Below are positions 54,801 through 57,640 of a stretch of DNA of 64,000 nucleotides, one piece after another. The stretch is from Fasciolopsis buskii. Its lineage: Eukaryota; Platyhelminthes; Trematoda; Plagiorchiida; Fasciolidae. A program made the translations under genes and the position numbers. The DNA is taken from contig LUCM01011198.1 in NCBI GenBank assembly GCA_008360955.1, positions 134,982 to 198,981 on the forward strand, in the 5' to 3' direction. Within the stretch, counting starts at the first letter, position 1. The number at the start of each line of letters is the position of its first letter. The notes beneath the pieces are model-generated. The model was not told the origin of the DNA, made no database searches, and saw only the letters and a program-made list of their open reading frames with translations.

Positions 54801-55314
54801 TAAATTTCATCTAAGTTTTATACTCCAAAATGTCCAACAATTACTATTGTGACCATTAAAAGCTTTTAGGATGTGACAGCATCGAAAAATTAAATACTTA
54901 ATTTCCACGGTGCAATAAAATTGTGTTGCAAAAACGACATGTATGTCGGGATAATGCGCTAACCTTTTTTACCAAATCCTTGAATTTTTCATCTTGTTGC
55001 CTCATATTCGACAAATTATACTTTATGATATCCACCAAAATATTTTCAGGAATTTTTGATCCGTTATCAACATGGAATTTTGCTTCATTGAAGATATCCG
55101 AATCTCCCGGACCATTCTTATGTTTCTTCAGTTTTGGACTGCCCAGTACGTTCACTTGGCCGAGCAAATTGTCATATGTAAGAACCGAAAAAAGTCTTCT
55201 TTTCTCGGAATTTATTGCGGACTCAAGAACTGAAATAATATCCTTCTCGTTTGGAGCCGAGGGTGAAACAAATGAAATTGCCGCAGTCCACACTTCCTTT
55301 TCGGAAATTCTCAT
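3163..55314 (-). CDS. SPAG17: SPAG17/PF6 orthologue, 19 exons, 3' part outside the window
   Basis: Sperm-associated antigen 17 (Chlamydomonas PF6) is a large structural protein of the C1a projection of the central-pair microtubules in motile 9+2 cilia; it is needed for normal beating. Nineteen exons can be read in order on the minus strand: 54964-55314, 53575-53761, 53293-53484, 45370-45566, 36851-37222, 30040-30180, 28130-28511, 23108-23482, 21042-21415, 18324-18590, 15314-15502, 14959-15213, 12689-12800, 10575-10699, 8552-8773, 7942-8013, 7528-7765, 4718-4995, 3163-3397. They total 4,564 nt (1,521 codons plus one base) with no internal stop and matching phases at every junction. Clear collinear matches to human SPAG17, compared from memory, include RRGEEINEDRYI, MFDEIAAMLYDLVDF, VGFRTYLQLIEGQIKAW, KFIVPGSLKAF and LQKDNHVFTVH. 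Human SPAG17 is about 2,220 residues, so the C-terminal third, including the ASH/MSP-like end, lies left of position 1. Identity is firm; exact borders of exons 8 and 16 are less so. Confidence 0.93.
3851..4090 (-). mobile_element. Short retroposon with hammerhead-like core and (TA)n tail, copy 1
   Basis: On the minus strand the order is: GAAGAGCTTCCATGCACAC box near 4083, CTGACGAG (3955-3962), a GCG/CGC hairpin, CGAAAC, a CCGG/CCGG hairpin, and a (TA)n tail (3852-3879). About 54 bp (4030-4083) match 41047-41100 in the opposite orientation. CUGANGA plus GAAA are the two invariant boxes of hammerhead ribozymes; the usual GUC cleavage triplet reads GGC here and helix I is not evident, so it is probably inactive. 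Confidence 0.5.
3852..3879. repeat. (TA)n microsatellite
   Basis: About 14 uninterrupted TA units, at the tail of the hammerhead-like element. Confidence 0.95.
4718..4995 (-). CDS. SPAG17: SPAG17 exon 18
   Basis: Acceptor AGTCCCAG|TA and donor ATAAAG|GTAATT; 278 nt, phase 1 in and phase 0 out. After a Ser/Thr-rich linker, SIILKMQASHARQLKE and ELHRYLMRSGFVIVLT correspond to human DIMVRQSYPQRVKHYE and ASRVITSQGTVVKYML. Confidence 0.88.
4996..7527 (-). other. SPAG17 intron 17
   Basis: Contains a tRNA-derived SINE at 6301-6458. The remainder shows short open frames on both strands (for example 5341-5532 +, 63 codons) without recognisable domains. Confidence 0.8.
6301..6458 (-). mobile_element. 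tRNA-derived SINE, family A, copy 1
   Basis: Read on the minus strand it begins GGCCGGCAG, followed by an A-box-like TGGCCAAGCGGATAAGG (6430-6446) and a B-box GGTTCGAACCC (about 6393-6403), an RNA polymerase III internal promoter derived from a class II (Ser/Leu-like) tRNA. The tail ends ACTTGTTATTTCATTAAT. A second copy with the same head and tail is at 61153-61306. Confidence 0.8.
7528..7765 (-). CDS. SPAG17: SPAG17 exon 17
   Basis: Acceptor ATATTTTAG|TTA and donor CCGAAG|GTATGC; 238 nt, phase 0 in and phase 1 out. An Asn/Pro/Ser-rich linker precedes QSVIATLSNGAQITFLHLE, aligning with human QSLNVSCPSGLLLTFIGQE. Confidence 0.9.
7766..7941 (-). other. SPAG17 intron 16
   Basis: A 176-bp intron between candidate exon 16 and exon 17; nothing else seen. 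Confidence 0.5.
7942..8013 (-). CDS. SPAG17: SPAG17 possible exon 16 (72-nt basic micro-exon)
   Basis: A strong pyrimidine tract and TTTTCTAG acceptor at 8014, and donor CAGATG|GTAGGA; 72 nt, phase 0 both sides. Read in the phase demanded by its neighbours it gives a lysine-rich 24-residue stretch starting IRLTKCKKKKHMK. Human SPAG17 also has a lysine-rich linker here. Because exons 15 and 17 are phase 0 to each other, this segment could be skipped or spurious; another frame (DPADKMQKEKAHE) looks more natural but does not fit the flanking phases. Confidence 0.5.
8014..8551 (-). other. SPAG17 intron 15
   Basis: A 538-bp intron; minus-strand open frames run through it but lack homology. Nothing else seen. 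Confidence 0.6.
8552..8773 (-). CDS. SPAG17: SPAG17 exon 15 (residues 1174-1247)
   Basis: Acceptor CCTTTTGAAG|GTT and donor TGGACA|GTGAGT; 222 nt, phase 0 both sides. THYSSLTAHFSDGLQVTV aligns with human SKFGSFSATLENGICLSI. The preceding half is an acidic, variable linker. Confidence 0.92.
8774..10574 (-). other. SPAG17 intron 14
   Basis: Mostly AT-rich, unremarkable sequence, except for a plus-strand open segment with good splice borders at 9843-10117. Confidence 0.8.
9843..10117 (+). other. Candidate plus-strand exon (91 codons), unidentified
   Basis: A strong pyrimidine tract and CCTCCACAG acceptor, 275 open nucleotides, and a consensus donor TTTCTG|GTAAGT. In the open phase (2 in, 1 out) it reads through TKSDWIATRTEQIFLFKK and HFPILHLALDNIRTGRYLP. 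The composition is protein-like rather than LINE-like. It would be a nested gene antisense to SPAG17, or a pseudogene exon. I do not recognise the family. Confidence 0.35.
10575..10699 (-). CDS. SPAG17: SPAG17 exon 14 (residues 1132-1173)
   Basis: Acceptor TTTTGTTAG|GGG and donor GATAAG|GTAACG; 125 nt, phase 1 in and phase 0 out. LRVSLQKDNHVFTVHRIDP aligns with human IKVRVVKDNHNFMIHLNDP, followed by an acidic stretch (TTESRDENLADK) where human SPAG17 has its Glu-rich run. Confidence 0.95.
10700..12688 (-). other. SPAG17 intron 13
   Basis: About 2 kb of AT-rich sequence. No repeat family or coding segment recognised on either strand. Confidence 0.75.
12689..12800 (-). CDS. SPAG17: SPAG17 exon 13 (residues 1095-1131)
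   Basis: Acceptor CTTTTTGCAG|TTC and donor AACG|GTACGC; 112 nt, phase 0 in and phase 1 out. FVGYDVNNCVPHWTGEI and THMFPTDGGTIRTER match human FHGYNMGNIPTQISG and YYLYPSDGGQIEVEK. It is one of the landmark domains that identify the gene. Confidence 0.95.
13519..13798 (+). pseudogene. Possible S9 dipeptidyl-peptidase-like N-terminal exon with in-frame stop
   Basis: Acceptor TTGTTTACAG, then ATG at 13529 in good context (CGCCATGG). The frame reads MESFYFWDRHQYRSTLPERV and meets TGA at 13610-13612, then continues in the same frame with a hydrophobic segment (TTYALLIYAAAGLGLLAPSG) and PLLIDDFFAGGLSTTKSF. Cytosolic tail, one membrane anchor, then a Leu/Asp-rich segment resembles the start of type II membrane dipeptidyl peptidases (DPP4/DPP10-like). 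A GTGAGT donor follows. The stop and lack of visible downstream exons suggest a dead fragment. The family call is tentative. Confidence 0.3.
14330..14530 (-). mobile_element. tRNA-derived SINE, family B, near full copy
   Basis: On the minus strand: CCCGGCAGTGCAATGGCTAAGG (A-box-like) near 14530 and GGGTTCGCGTCCC (B-box) near 14480 form a tRNA-like head. They are followed by a body with AAGGATGAAACAGCTGTACA and a CATGATATCACATGG segment ending TTTCATGAAAAA near 14335. The body recurs inverted at 14598-14690 and again at 18083 and 39972. Confidence 0.7.
14598..14690 (+). mobile_element. SINE family B body, head-truncated, inverted partner
   Basis: 93 bp nearly identical to the reverse complement of 14336-14428, differing by a few bases. 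Together the arms form a long foldback around a tRNA-like head and about 70 bp of unrelated sequence. Confidence 0.8.
14959..15213 (-). CDS. SPAG17: SPAG17 exon 12 (charged linker, residues 1010-1094)
   Basis: Acceptor TTGTCAG|GAG and donor GGCCG|GTATGA; 255 nt, phase 0 both sides. It begins EQMLQVKHEVEHSRTDRRI and is rich in Lys, Arg, Ser and His, matching in composition the long lysine-rich linker that follows KAWKEEQ in human SPAG17. It ends SKADFWP, which joins to exon 13 as P-FVGYDVNN, equivalent to human TYPFHGYNMG. Confidence 0.88.
15314..15502 (-). CDS. SPAG17: SPAG17 exon 11 (residues 947-1009)
   Basis: Acceptor CCTGATAG|GAC and donor GAACAA|GTAAGC; 189 nt, phase 0 both sides. It encodes a charged linker followed by DKFIVPGSLKAFRKEQ, matching human IPFILEGSLKAWKEEQ. 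It is followed by a 100-bp intron and exon 12. Confidence 0.94.
15503..18323 (-). other. SPAG17 intron 10
   Basis: About 2.8 kb. A SINE body copy at 18083-18165. An 85-codon plus-strand open frame at 16940-17197 has no recognisable domain. Confidence 0.75.
18083..18165 (+). mobile_element. SINE family B body fragment
   Basis: Matches the family B body (TTGAAACAGCTGTACAG, GGTCAGTTGAGCG, ATATCACATGG, TTATTTCATGAAAAT) with an internal deletion of about 12 bp. No tRNA-like head. Confidence 0.75.
18324..18590 (-). CDS. SPAG17: SPAG17 exon 10 (residues 858-946)
   Basis: Acceptor TTTTTAATCAG|AAA and consensus donor ATGAAG|GTAAGT; 267 nt, phase 0 both sides. This is among the best conserved exons: DGLLVRLDHPFDRQLR, VGFRTYLQLIEGQIKAW and TKQQEAVYQANRLS align with human NSLLLVFHNPMNRQRL, VGFRNYLELVAKSIQDW and TKEEAIYQESKM. 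Confidence 0.95.
18591..21041 (-). other. SPAG17 intron 9
   Basis: About 2.45 kb, AT-rich. The longest open frames (19005-19274 +, 19549-19788 -) show no domain or repeat homology I recognise. Confidence 0.7.
21042..21415 (-). CDS. SPAG17: SPAG17 exon 9 (residues 733-857)
   Basis: Excellent acceptor (pyrimidine tract then CATGCAG|CT) at 21416; donor TTACAG|GTCAGG is weaker but required by phase. It is 374 nt, phase 1 in and phase 0 out. The end CEKWLDNFEDWCIEEQMTV and VMLQ aligns with human SLMDWSFTEHFKPKVLLQ. The upstream half is a charged, poorly conserved linker. Confidence 0.88.
21550..21760 (+). mobile_element. LINE endonuclease C-terminal remnant (probable)
   Basis: The frame reads IIDKTLIDDYLTKS followed by MDLLLCHTPDLLQMVN. 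This resembles the end of CR1-type apurinic endonuclease domains, where a DxxLxxLL segment is followed by LDLLLxxTPDLV. No flanking reverse transcriptase. Confidence 0.4.
22620..22870 (+). mobile_element. Possible RTE LINE 3' end remnant
   Basis: The motif TTGACGGTGCTGTGAGG near 22825 parallels AAGACGGTGCCGTGAGGG at 36063-36080, downstream of a clear RTE fragment. A GATGATATGGCTCAG string resembles the C-terminal DMAQ codons of these LINEs. Strongly decayed. Confidence 0.35.
23108..23482 (-). CDS. SPAG17: SPAG17 exon 8 (residues 608-732)
   Basis: Acceptor ACCACAG|TG and donor TCAT|GTAAGTTT; 375 nt, phase 1 both sides. A second acceptor 9 nt upstream (GCGAG) is also in phase. The segment GVNPFDDPYLPYEKLVSF plausibly corresponds to human FNIPWDNPARFAKQI; the tail is Ser/Thr-rich. 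Sequence conservation is low, and support comes mainly from the strong donor, phase fit and position. Confidence 0.75.
23483..28129 (-). other. SPAG17 intron 7
   Basis: 4.6 kb with no confident feature. Open frames at 24294-24581 (+) and 26301-26537 (-, 78 codons) have no recognised homology. Confidence 0.65.
28130..28511 (-). CDS. SPAG17: SPAG17 exon 7 (residues 481-607)
   Basis: Acceptor GGTCCCAG|CTG and donor AATG|GTAATT; 382 nt, phase 0 in and phase 1 out. KAPLLIHPNDRNQINRFFG matches human KGPLLLNYHDAHAHKKYAL. The rest (QAEMELIGSCYPQ through LSFAYFNG) is weakly conserved and hydrophilic, as expected for the region preceding the human IEQEMQSKLPLW segment. Confidence 0.88.
28655..28805 (+). 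other. Candidate plus-strand exon, unidentified
   Basis: Acceptor TTCTAATTCAG|GCT and donor AGCCTG|GTAAGC bound 151 nt that are open in one frame (AAFFTAKQRNRGRKTYNC ... SVDSIRYVRQP, phase 0 in and 1 out). A phase-compatible acceptor near 28941 would lead into DLYVGEQSIYGRAQSTHP and TVVVFRNGD. Family unknown. Confidence 0.3.
28942..29030 (+). other. Short doublecortin-like string, tentative
   Basis: STHPTVVVFRNGDLS resembles the first strand of a doublecortin (DCX) repeat, where V-F-R-N-G-D is typical. The rest of a DCX domain is not found downstream, so this may be coincidence or a split exon. Confidence 0.2.
30040..30180 (-). CDS. SPAG17: SPAG17 exon 6 (residues 434-480)
   Basis: A pyrimidine-rich tract leads to acceptor CGCAAG|GTA at 30181; donor GTGTT|GTAAGT. 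It is 141 nt, phase 0 both sides. Joined to exon 5 it reads ILEQVNATVNGFLPASV, aligning with human LEQVVATEEDLVPPSL, and ends ARCAERLVLTDDERV, equivalent to human LPSLCLSEREKKN. A reading that starts further upstream, at the CAG near 30225, gives the wrong frame for this domain, so the short exon is preferred. Confidence 0.9.
30655..30718 (+). repeat. Probable retroposon 3' tail with (TAA)n
   Basis: A GC-rich inverted motif (GGTCCGGTGTCGGACCGG) is followed by TATAATAGTAATAATAATAA. A structured GC-rich end plus a (TAA)n tail is typical of LINE/SINE 3' ends. Parent element not identified. Confidence 0.45.
31640..32400. repeat. GC-richer block with unusual minus-strand ORF, origin unknown
   Basis: This block is visibly less AT-rich than its surroundings. 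A 121-codon minus-strand frame (31837-32202) includes LIEVIAFEAR-like and SLRPFGFVCAFFMSHMAKT strings and then hits stops. It has the look of an old repeat consensus rather than a host exon. I do not recognise a domain. Confidence 0.35.
32880..33500 (-). mobile_element. RTE-type LINE, C-terminal fragment
   Basis: On the minus strand, FISLRHLWRQLNIRF (about 33330-33380), then after frameshifts LSRLKWTCFAISTEQMPRC and SEAGNG-like GNGRKMGRDGQ (33040-33150). These match the order LRHLWRQRDI ... RLRWLGHVLRM ... RMPRR found after the reverse transcriptase of trematode RTE elements. Stops and frameshifts show decay. Confidence 0.8.
35570..36010 (+). mobile_element. RTE-type LINE, C-terminal fragment
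   Basis: Shifting plus-strand frames read AEDLRRLLVSEQC, NNSEVRFEILG, NINRSRWLGYVLHIL and SSWDTRDF, the order expected of RTE C-termini (RAEDVRRL, SNAEVRRRVLG, LHRLRWLGHVLRM, GWGPRDP). 5'-truncated and full of stops. Confidence 0.75.
36115..36240. repeat. Degenerate pentanucleotide (TTGAA/AATTG) repeat
   Basis: About 125 bp of imperfect 5-bp units such as GAATTGAAATGAATTAAGTT, purine-biased on the plus strand. It directly follows the RTE 3' end. Confidence 0.7.
36851..37222 (-). CDS. SPAG17: SPAG17 exon 5 (residues 310-433)
   Basis: Acceptor AACAAG|CTT and donor GAACAG|GTAAGT; 372 nt, phase 0 both sides. The start LQFGLQMFDEIAAMLYDL joins smoothly to exon 4 and matches human [20 protein letters not shown]. 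A Ser/Asp-rich low-complexity middle follows, then VDLRIYHETLDGLPTESIS and LIFHAILEQ, matching human VDMRYYNYLLNPI and LILHCMLEQ. The acceptor has a weak pyrimidine tract, but the join to exon 4 is strongly supported by the alignment. Confidence 0.92.
38540..39260 (+). mobile_element. RTE-type LINE, reverse transcriptase end and C-terminus
   Basis: FISDFAILSDSAQTSQQALD (about 38582-38641) corresponds to the YADDI-LLSDSA...ALD region just after the RT active site, with the YADD residues decayed. It is followed by YLRQRHEIRYSL, VLLLACKV and FDQHCLRSTVGVWWKSR (38970-39040), which match the RTE C-terminal order. Numerous stops. Confidence 0.75.
39972..40068 (-). mobile_element. SINE family B body fragment
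   Basis: On the minus strand: ATGGATGAAACAGCTGTACA, GTGCTTCTATGG, GGTCAGTTGAGCGATGAT, TTATTTCACGAAAAC. Same body as at 14.3-14.7 and 18.1 kb, without the tRNA-like head. Confidence 0.8.
41013..41262 (+). mobile_element. Short retroposon with hammerhead-like core, copy 2
   Basis: GAAGAGCTTCCATGCACAC and CTACAGATTCGATC (41050-41090) match copy 1 at 3.85-4.09 kb. They are followed by TTGACAACGAGTCC, GGATCGAAACGTC (41162-41194), a short hairpin and an A/T-rich tail (AAATAAATAAATATATATAT). The ACGAG and CGAAAC boxes and intervening hairpin resemble hammerhead helix II, with mutations. Confidence 0.5.
41900..44110 (+). mobile_element. CR1-like non-LTR retrotransposon, decayed
   Basis: Endonuclease end: FDLTDLCVSPNRGRSILDRV near 42015-42075. 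RT: LRTTKITTGVGPNSLSSTLL (42727-42786), FRSIALTFSGLKLTERVI after an in-frame TAG at 42867, DYLTNRIQCVRMDGETSKA (43237-43290), GVLQGAFLLPFLLATYISDL (43308-43367) and the catalytic YADDVAL (43398-43418). Thumb: SLKYLGVTIDKKL near 43610-43650. The C-terminal stretch ends near 44110. Several stops and frameshifts make it non-autonomous. Plus orientation, antisense to SPAG17. Confidence 0.88.
45370..45566 (-). CDS. SPAG17: SPAG17 exon 4 (residues 244-309)
   Basis: Acceptor AATATAG|GTG and donor AACAGA|GTAAGA; 197 nt, phase 1 in and phase 0 out. The segment KYWQYVSRTMRDNP followed by NVATLDYVVESSLLPEDL aligns with human TFWKYLEPVLNNEKP and DVARLEYMVKAADFPSDW. It sits between the two largest introns (7.7 kb upstream, 8.1 kb downstream), the downstream one containing a LINE. 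Confidence 0.93.
49080..49660 (+). mobile_element. RTE-type LINE, C-terminal fragment (best preserved copy)
   Basis: One frame reads RAALANLRHMWRQREIW, VYSFTFRYVLLHSFET, a TGA where W is expected, then FDHRCLQGIADVWW, RNDVRRRILGKDGGSLTEI and PCWFGHVLRMTAHRL. These match the RTE order LRHMWRQRDI, RSVLLYGCETW, FDHRCLRSIARVWW, EVRRRVLGKDGKS, RWLGHVLRM. The end, RLRDMA and NQSQ, lies near 49610. Strongly 5'-truncated, as usual for LINE insertions. Confidence 0.88.
50140..50205. repeat. AAT/AAC-rich low-complexity tract
   Basis: Imperfect AATAAT/AACAAT units, possibly the tail of a retroposon ending here. Confidence 0.6.
50236..50601 (+). other. Unidentified plus-strand open frame (121 codons)
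   Basis: Starts MDMDYRSQTRNINAQ directly after an acceptor-like GAATACAG and continues with RRWSKAMDSNYKHPISSAGL and YEEAVRFKPSFANYL, which look protein-like. No family recognised and no clear donor; the end of the frame (50460 onward) looks non-coding. It could be an exon of a nested gene or a retrocopy. Confidence 0.3.
53293..53484 (-). CDS. SPAG17: SPAG17 exon 3 (residues 180-243)
   Basis: Acceptor TTTTAG|GTG and donor GGAG|GTGAGT; 192 nt, phase 1 in and phase 1 out, separated from exon 2 by an intron of only 90 bp. Translation begins GDEPDNGISRYVLMMGFEE, aligning with human DDEPDDGAQHYYIIVGFNN, and continues through VYSLIRVKVKDSDQLEELL, equivalent to the human TSVIKISSENYEPLQTHL segment. 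Confidence 0.93.
53575..53761 (-). CDS. SPAG17: SPAG17 exon 2 (basic linker, residues 118-179)
   Basis: Acceptor CTTAGCAG|TCA and donor ATCG|GTAAGC; 187 nt, entering in phase 0 and leaving in phase 1. It encodes a Lys/Arg/Gly-rich linker ending KGGTKLVRRGEEINEDRYI, which aligns with human KTTQLKRRGEDDHTNRYI. The lysine-rich composition before that motif is also seen in the human protein at the same place. Confidence 0.92.
53762..54963 (-). other. SPAG17 intron 1
   Basis: 1.2 kb. Plus-strand frames at 54227-54439 (for example DARPVRALLSKYAQSATV) look mildly protein-like but match nothing I recognise. Confidence 0.65.
54964..55314 (-). CDS. SPAG17: SPAG17 exon 1 (start codon, residues 1-117)
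   Basis: The exon opens at ATG (55312-55314), with an in-frame TAA immediately upstream (55315-55317), so this methionine is the start. It is 117 whole codons and ends at AAG|GTTAGC (phase 0). The motif EKRRLFSVLTYDNLLGQVN matches the human N-terminal segment RKLFSMVSWQDILQQIN, and NLSNMRQQDEKFKDL matches the human LLQIKFKDQQRR stretch. The fluke protein starts about 30 residues later than the human one. A CR1-like LINE tail lies within 200 bp upstream. Confidence 0.92.
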
Positions 55315-55317
55315 TTA
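55315..55317 (-). promoter_or_regulatory. In-frame stop fixing the SPAG17 start
   Basis: TAA lies directly before the ATG in the same frame, so translation of exon 1 cannot begin further upstream on a continuous transcript. A 5'-UTR splice (TTTTGCAG near 55350 on the minus strand) is possible but not demonstrable. Confidence 0.7.
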
Positions 55318-55479
55318 AATTACAATGGAAATCCTTACATCACAAAGTTTGTTTTCTGCAAAATTCTGACGCTCCTTCCTATCTGCCTCTATGTTTTTTG
55401 AAATTTTTGCTGTTTTTGGCATTTTGAAAATCCGCGTTTACTTCGTCATAGTTGCTCAGGCCACTTCGAATGAGCTAAA

Positions 55480-57640
55480 CTTTCGTTCAGCTTCAGTTCA
55501 ACTCAGATTCCAGGACTTTGCAGTGAGATGTCTAATCTTCCGGATTCCTGAATCGAAGGCTCTTTGGGTTAGAAGATGCAGGGGATGAAATTGGGAAACT
55601 TGTATTTAACTCCAGTTCCCGATCCAGTGCCAGTTCCAGTTAGAATACAGGACTATGCGGCGAGATGCCTGATCGTCCAGGTTCTTGCACCAAGAGGTCC
55701 TTGAATCCGCCGGTGCTTGGACTACAGGAGGGTGGAAAACCCTCTTAGGTTCCCATAAGGGAGGAAACAAATAATGGACTGCTTTCCTCTCGATCATCTC
55801 CCCAGCCTCACAATTCACGCACCGTCCTCTCCAAACACAGCTAGCCATGCATTGTCTATTCTTCCCTTAAAATCACGCACTCACTCAACCTCGAATAATT
55901 CTTCCGGTAACTTATTCCAGCCATTCACCACTCTTGTAGCAAACGGTTTGCTCCTCAACCCGGTGGTTACGTGTTCTCGCACAATCCATTTCCCGTTACC
56001 TCCAAGCGTGTCGTTCCTCTTTGTCTAGAATAGGGCTTCCTGGTGACTCCTTAGATCGGTCAGACTCCTAATGATCTTGAAGGTCTGTATTAAGTTGCCT
56101 CTTCCTCTACGTCTTTCCAGGGAGTCCACGCCAAGCGCCCTCAGCCTCCGTTCACATCCCATGTGACTCAAATGCATAAACCACCGTGTAAAAAACACCG
56201 AACCGGTTCCAGCCTTTTTATATCTCTTTCCAAATATGTTCTCCATGCCTGGACAAAGTGTTCCAAGTGCGGTCTGATAAATGCTTTGAACAATGGCAGA
56301 ATAACGTTAGGCATCCTAGGTCATACGGTCCTCTTAAGTTGGCGTAGGGCACACCATATCTTCTTGGCCGCCCACTGAAATTGCGCAATGGGTTTGAAGT
56401 CCTCACTCATGATTACCCCGCGGTCTCTTGCTTGCTAAAGTACCTGATGCCCAGGTAGACCCATGTGGCAGGGGGAATTCGCGTCTCTCTCCATGAGCCG
56501 CTGAAATTTGTTCAAATTCAGCGGAAGATACCAGCTGAACGACTATCGACATGACAGCTCTTCCTTAACTATCTTCGCAGCCGCAGAAGACCGATCAGGA
56601 CTCATGAACCAAAAGCAACTTCAGTTCGAAGGACCTTTATTTCTTTTTCTGTATTTGTCGAGAAAAGGCCGTCCGCTTTCTGCCTTTCTTCAAAGTAGAT
56701 AGGTTTTCCCTGCGTCAAGCAGCAGAACCAATGTTTTGCCCGGTTTACTTCTGCGACAATATCTCTGCCTACCGAGTCTCATCCAGCTGACCCAATCACC
56801 TTCATGTTGTCGGCAAATGAAAATGATGGATACCGTGTTACCTTGGCTAAATGGCATACGAACAGCAAACACAATAGTGGCATGAGCACGAGAACTTTTT
56901 GCACTGGCTTCTCTATTCAAATATTAAAATCCCTGCTATCTAAACTTGCAACTTCATCCGTGAGAGACGAAGAGTTGCCGGGTAAAGGGCGTACTGAGTT
57001 TGTAACGGCACTTTCACCATCATGCCTTCATCTAGTCTATGATTTGCTTTATCTAAGAATCACAGGATGCTTGCATGCAGGATCAGTGGTTCAAAAACCA
57101 CAGATGCAACACAGAGTACAGTAGTTCTTCGGGTGCTAACATGCGTTCCCGCCCAGGGGGCTGTCCAAGGCTTTGCGATGGCCGGATGGATACCGTCCGG
57201 GCCAGGAGATTTACTACCTATTATGCCCCCGGATGTGGACGATCCATATCACTTAGTATATGTGGGTCATCAGTGTCAGGTCTAACGAATGGAATATCTA
57301 ACTTCATGAAAGTCTTCAATCTCCTCATGTACACGGTGTAGATAGTCACTTAATGTTTCCACTGTCCGATAAAATCAATGGCAACTAGATTTCCACCTGT
57401 AGCTAGTGAGTCGCCTATTCCCTAGGTGATCCTTTAGGTTGGACAAATATTTCAAAGGTTGCCTCACGCAGCTCTTGGATGACCTTGCTTCGTAAATGTA
57501 CTTGCTCTTTTGTATAAGCCTTTTGGTCACATTTCTATGCTTAGCATAACGAGGCCATGCCCGACTGCACCGGTTTCCGGATTTCTGACCAAACTGCGCT
57601 TGCCCCTGCTCGACACCACGTAACTTGCCAAAGCTCATGA
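55480..57640 (-). mobile_element. CR1-like non-LTR retrotransposon, decayed, with 3' UTR
   Basis: Minus-strand order: linker SGNRCSRAWPRYAKHRNVTK (about 57530-57590), RT finger GPDGIHPAIAK (57175-57207), the active-site region FADNMKVIG (56791-56817; the second Asp of FADD is Asn), AFIRPHLEHFVQAWRTYLE (about 56230-56290), CERRLRALGVDSLERRRGRG (56090-56155), then TTGLRSKPFATRVVNGWNKL (55900-55970) and FKGRIDNAWLAVF. The 3' UTR contains two diverged copies of about 80 bp at 55490-55575 and 55630-55712. Stops and frameshifts are present. Confidence 0.87.
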
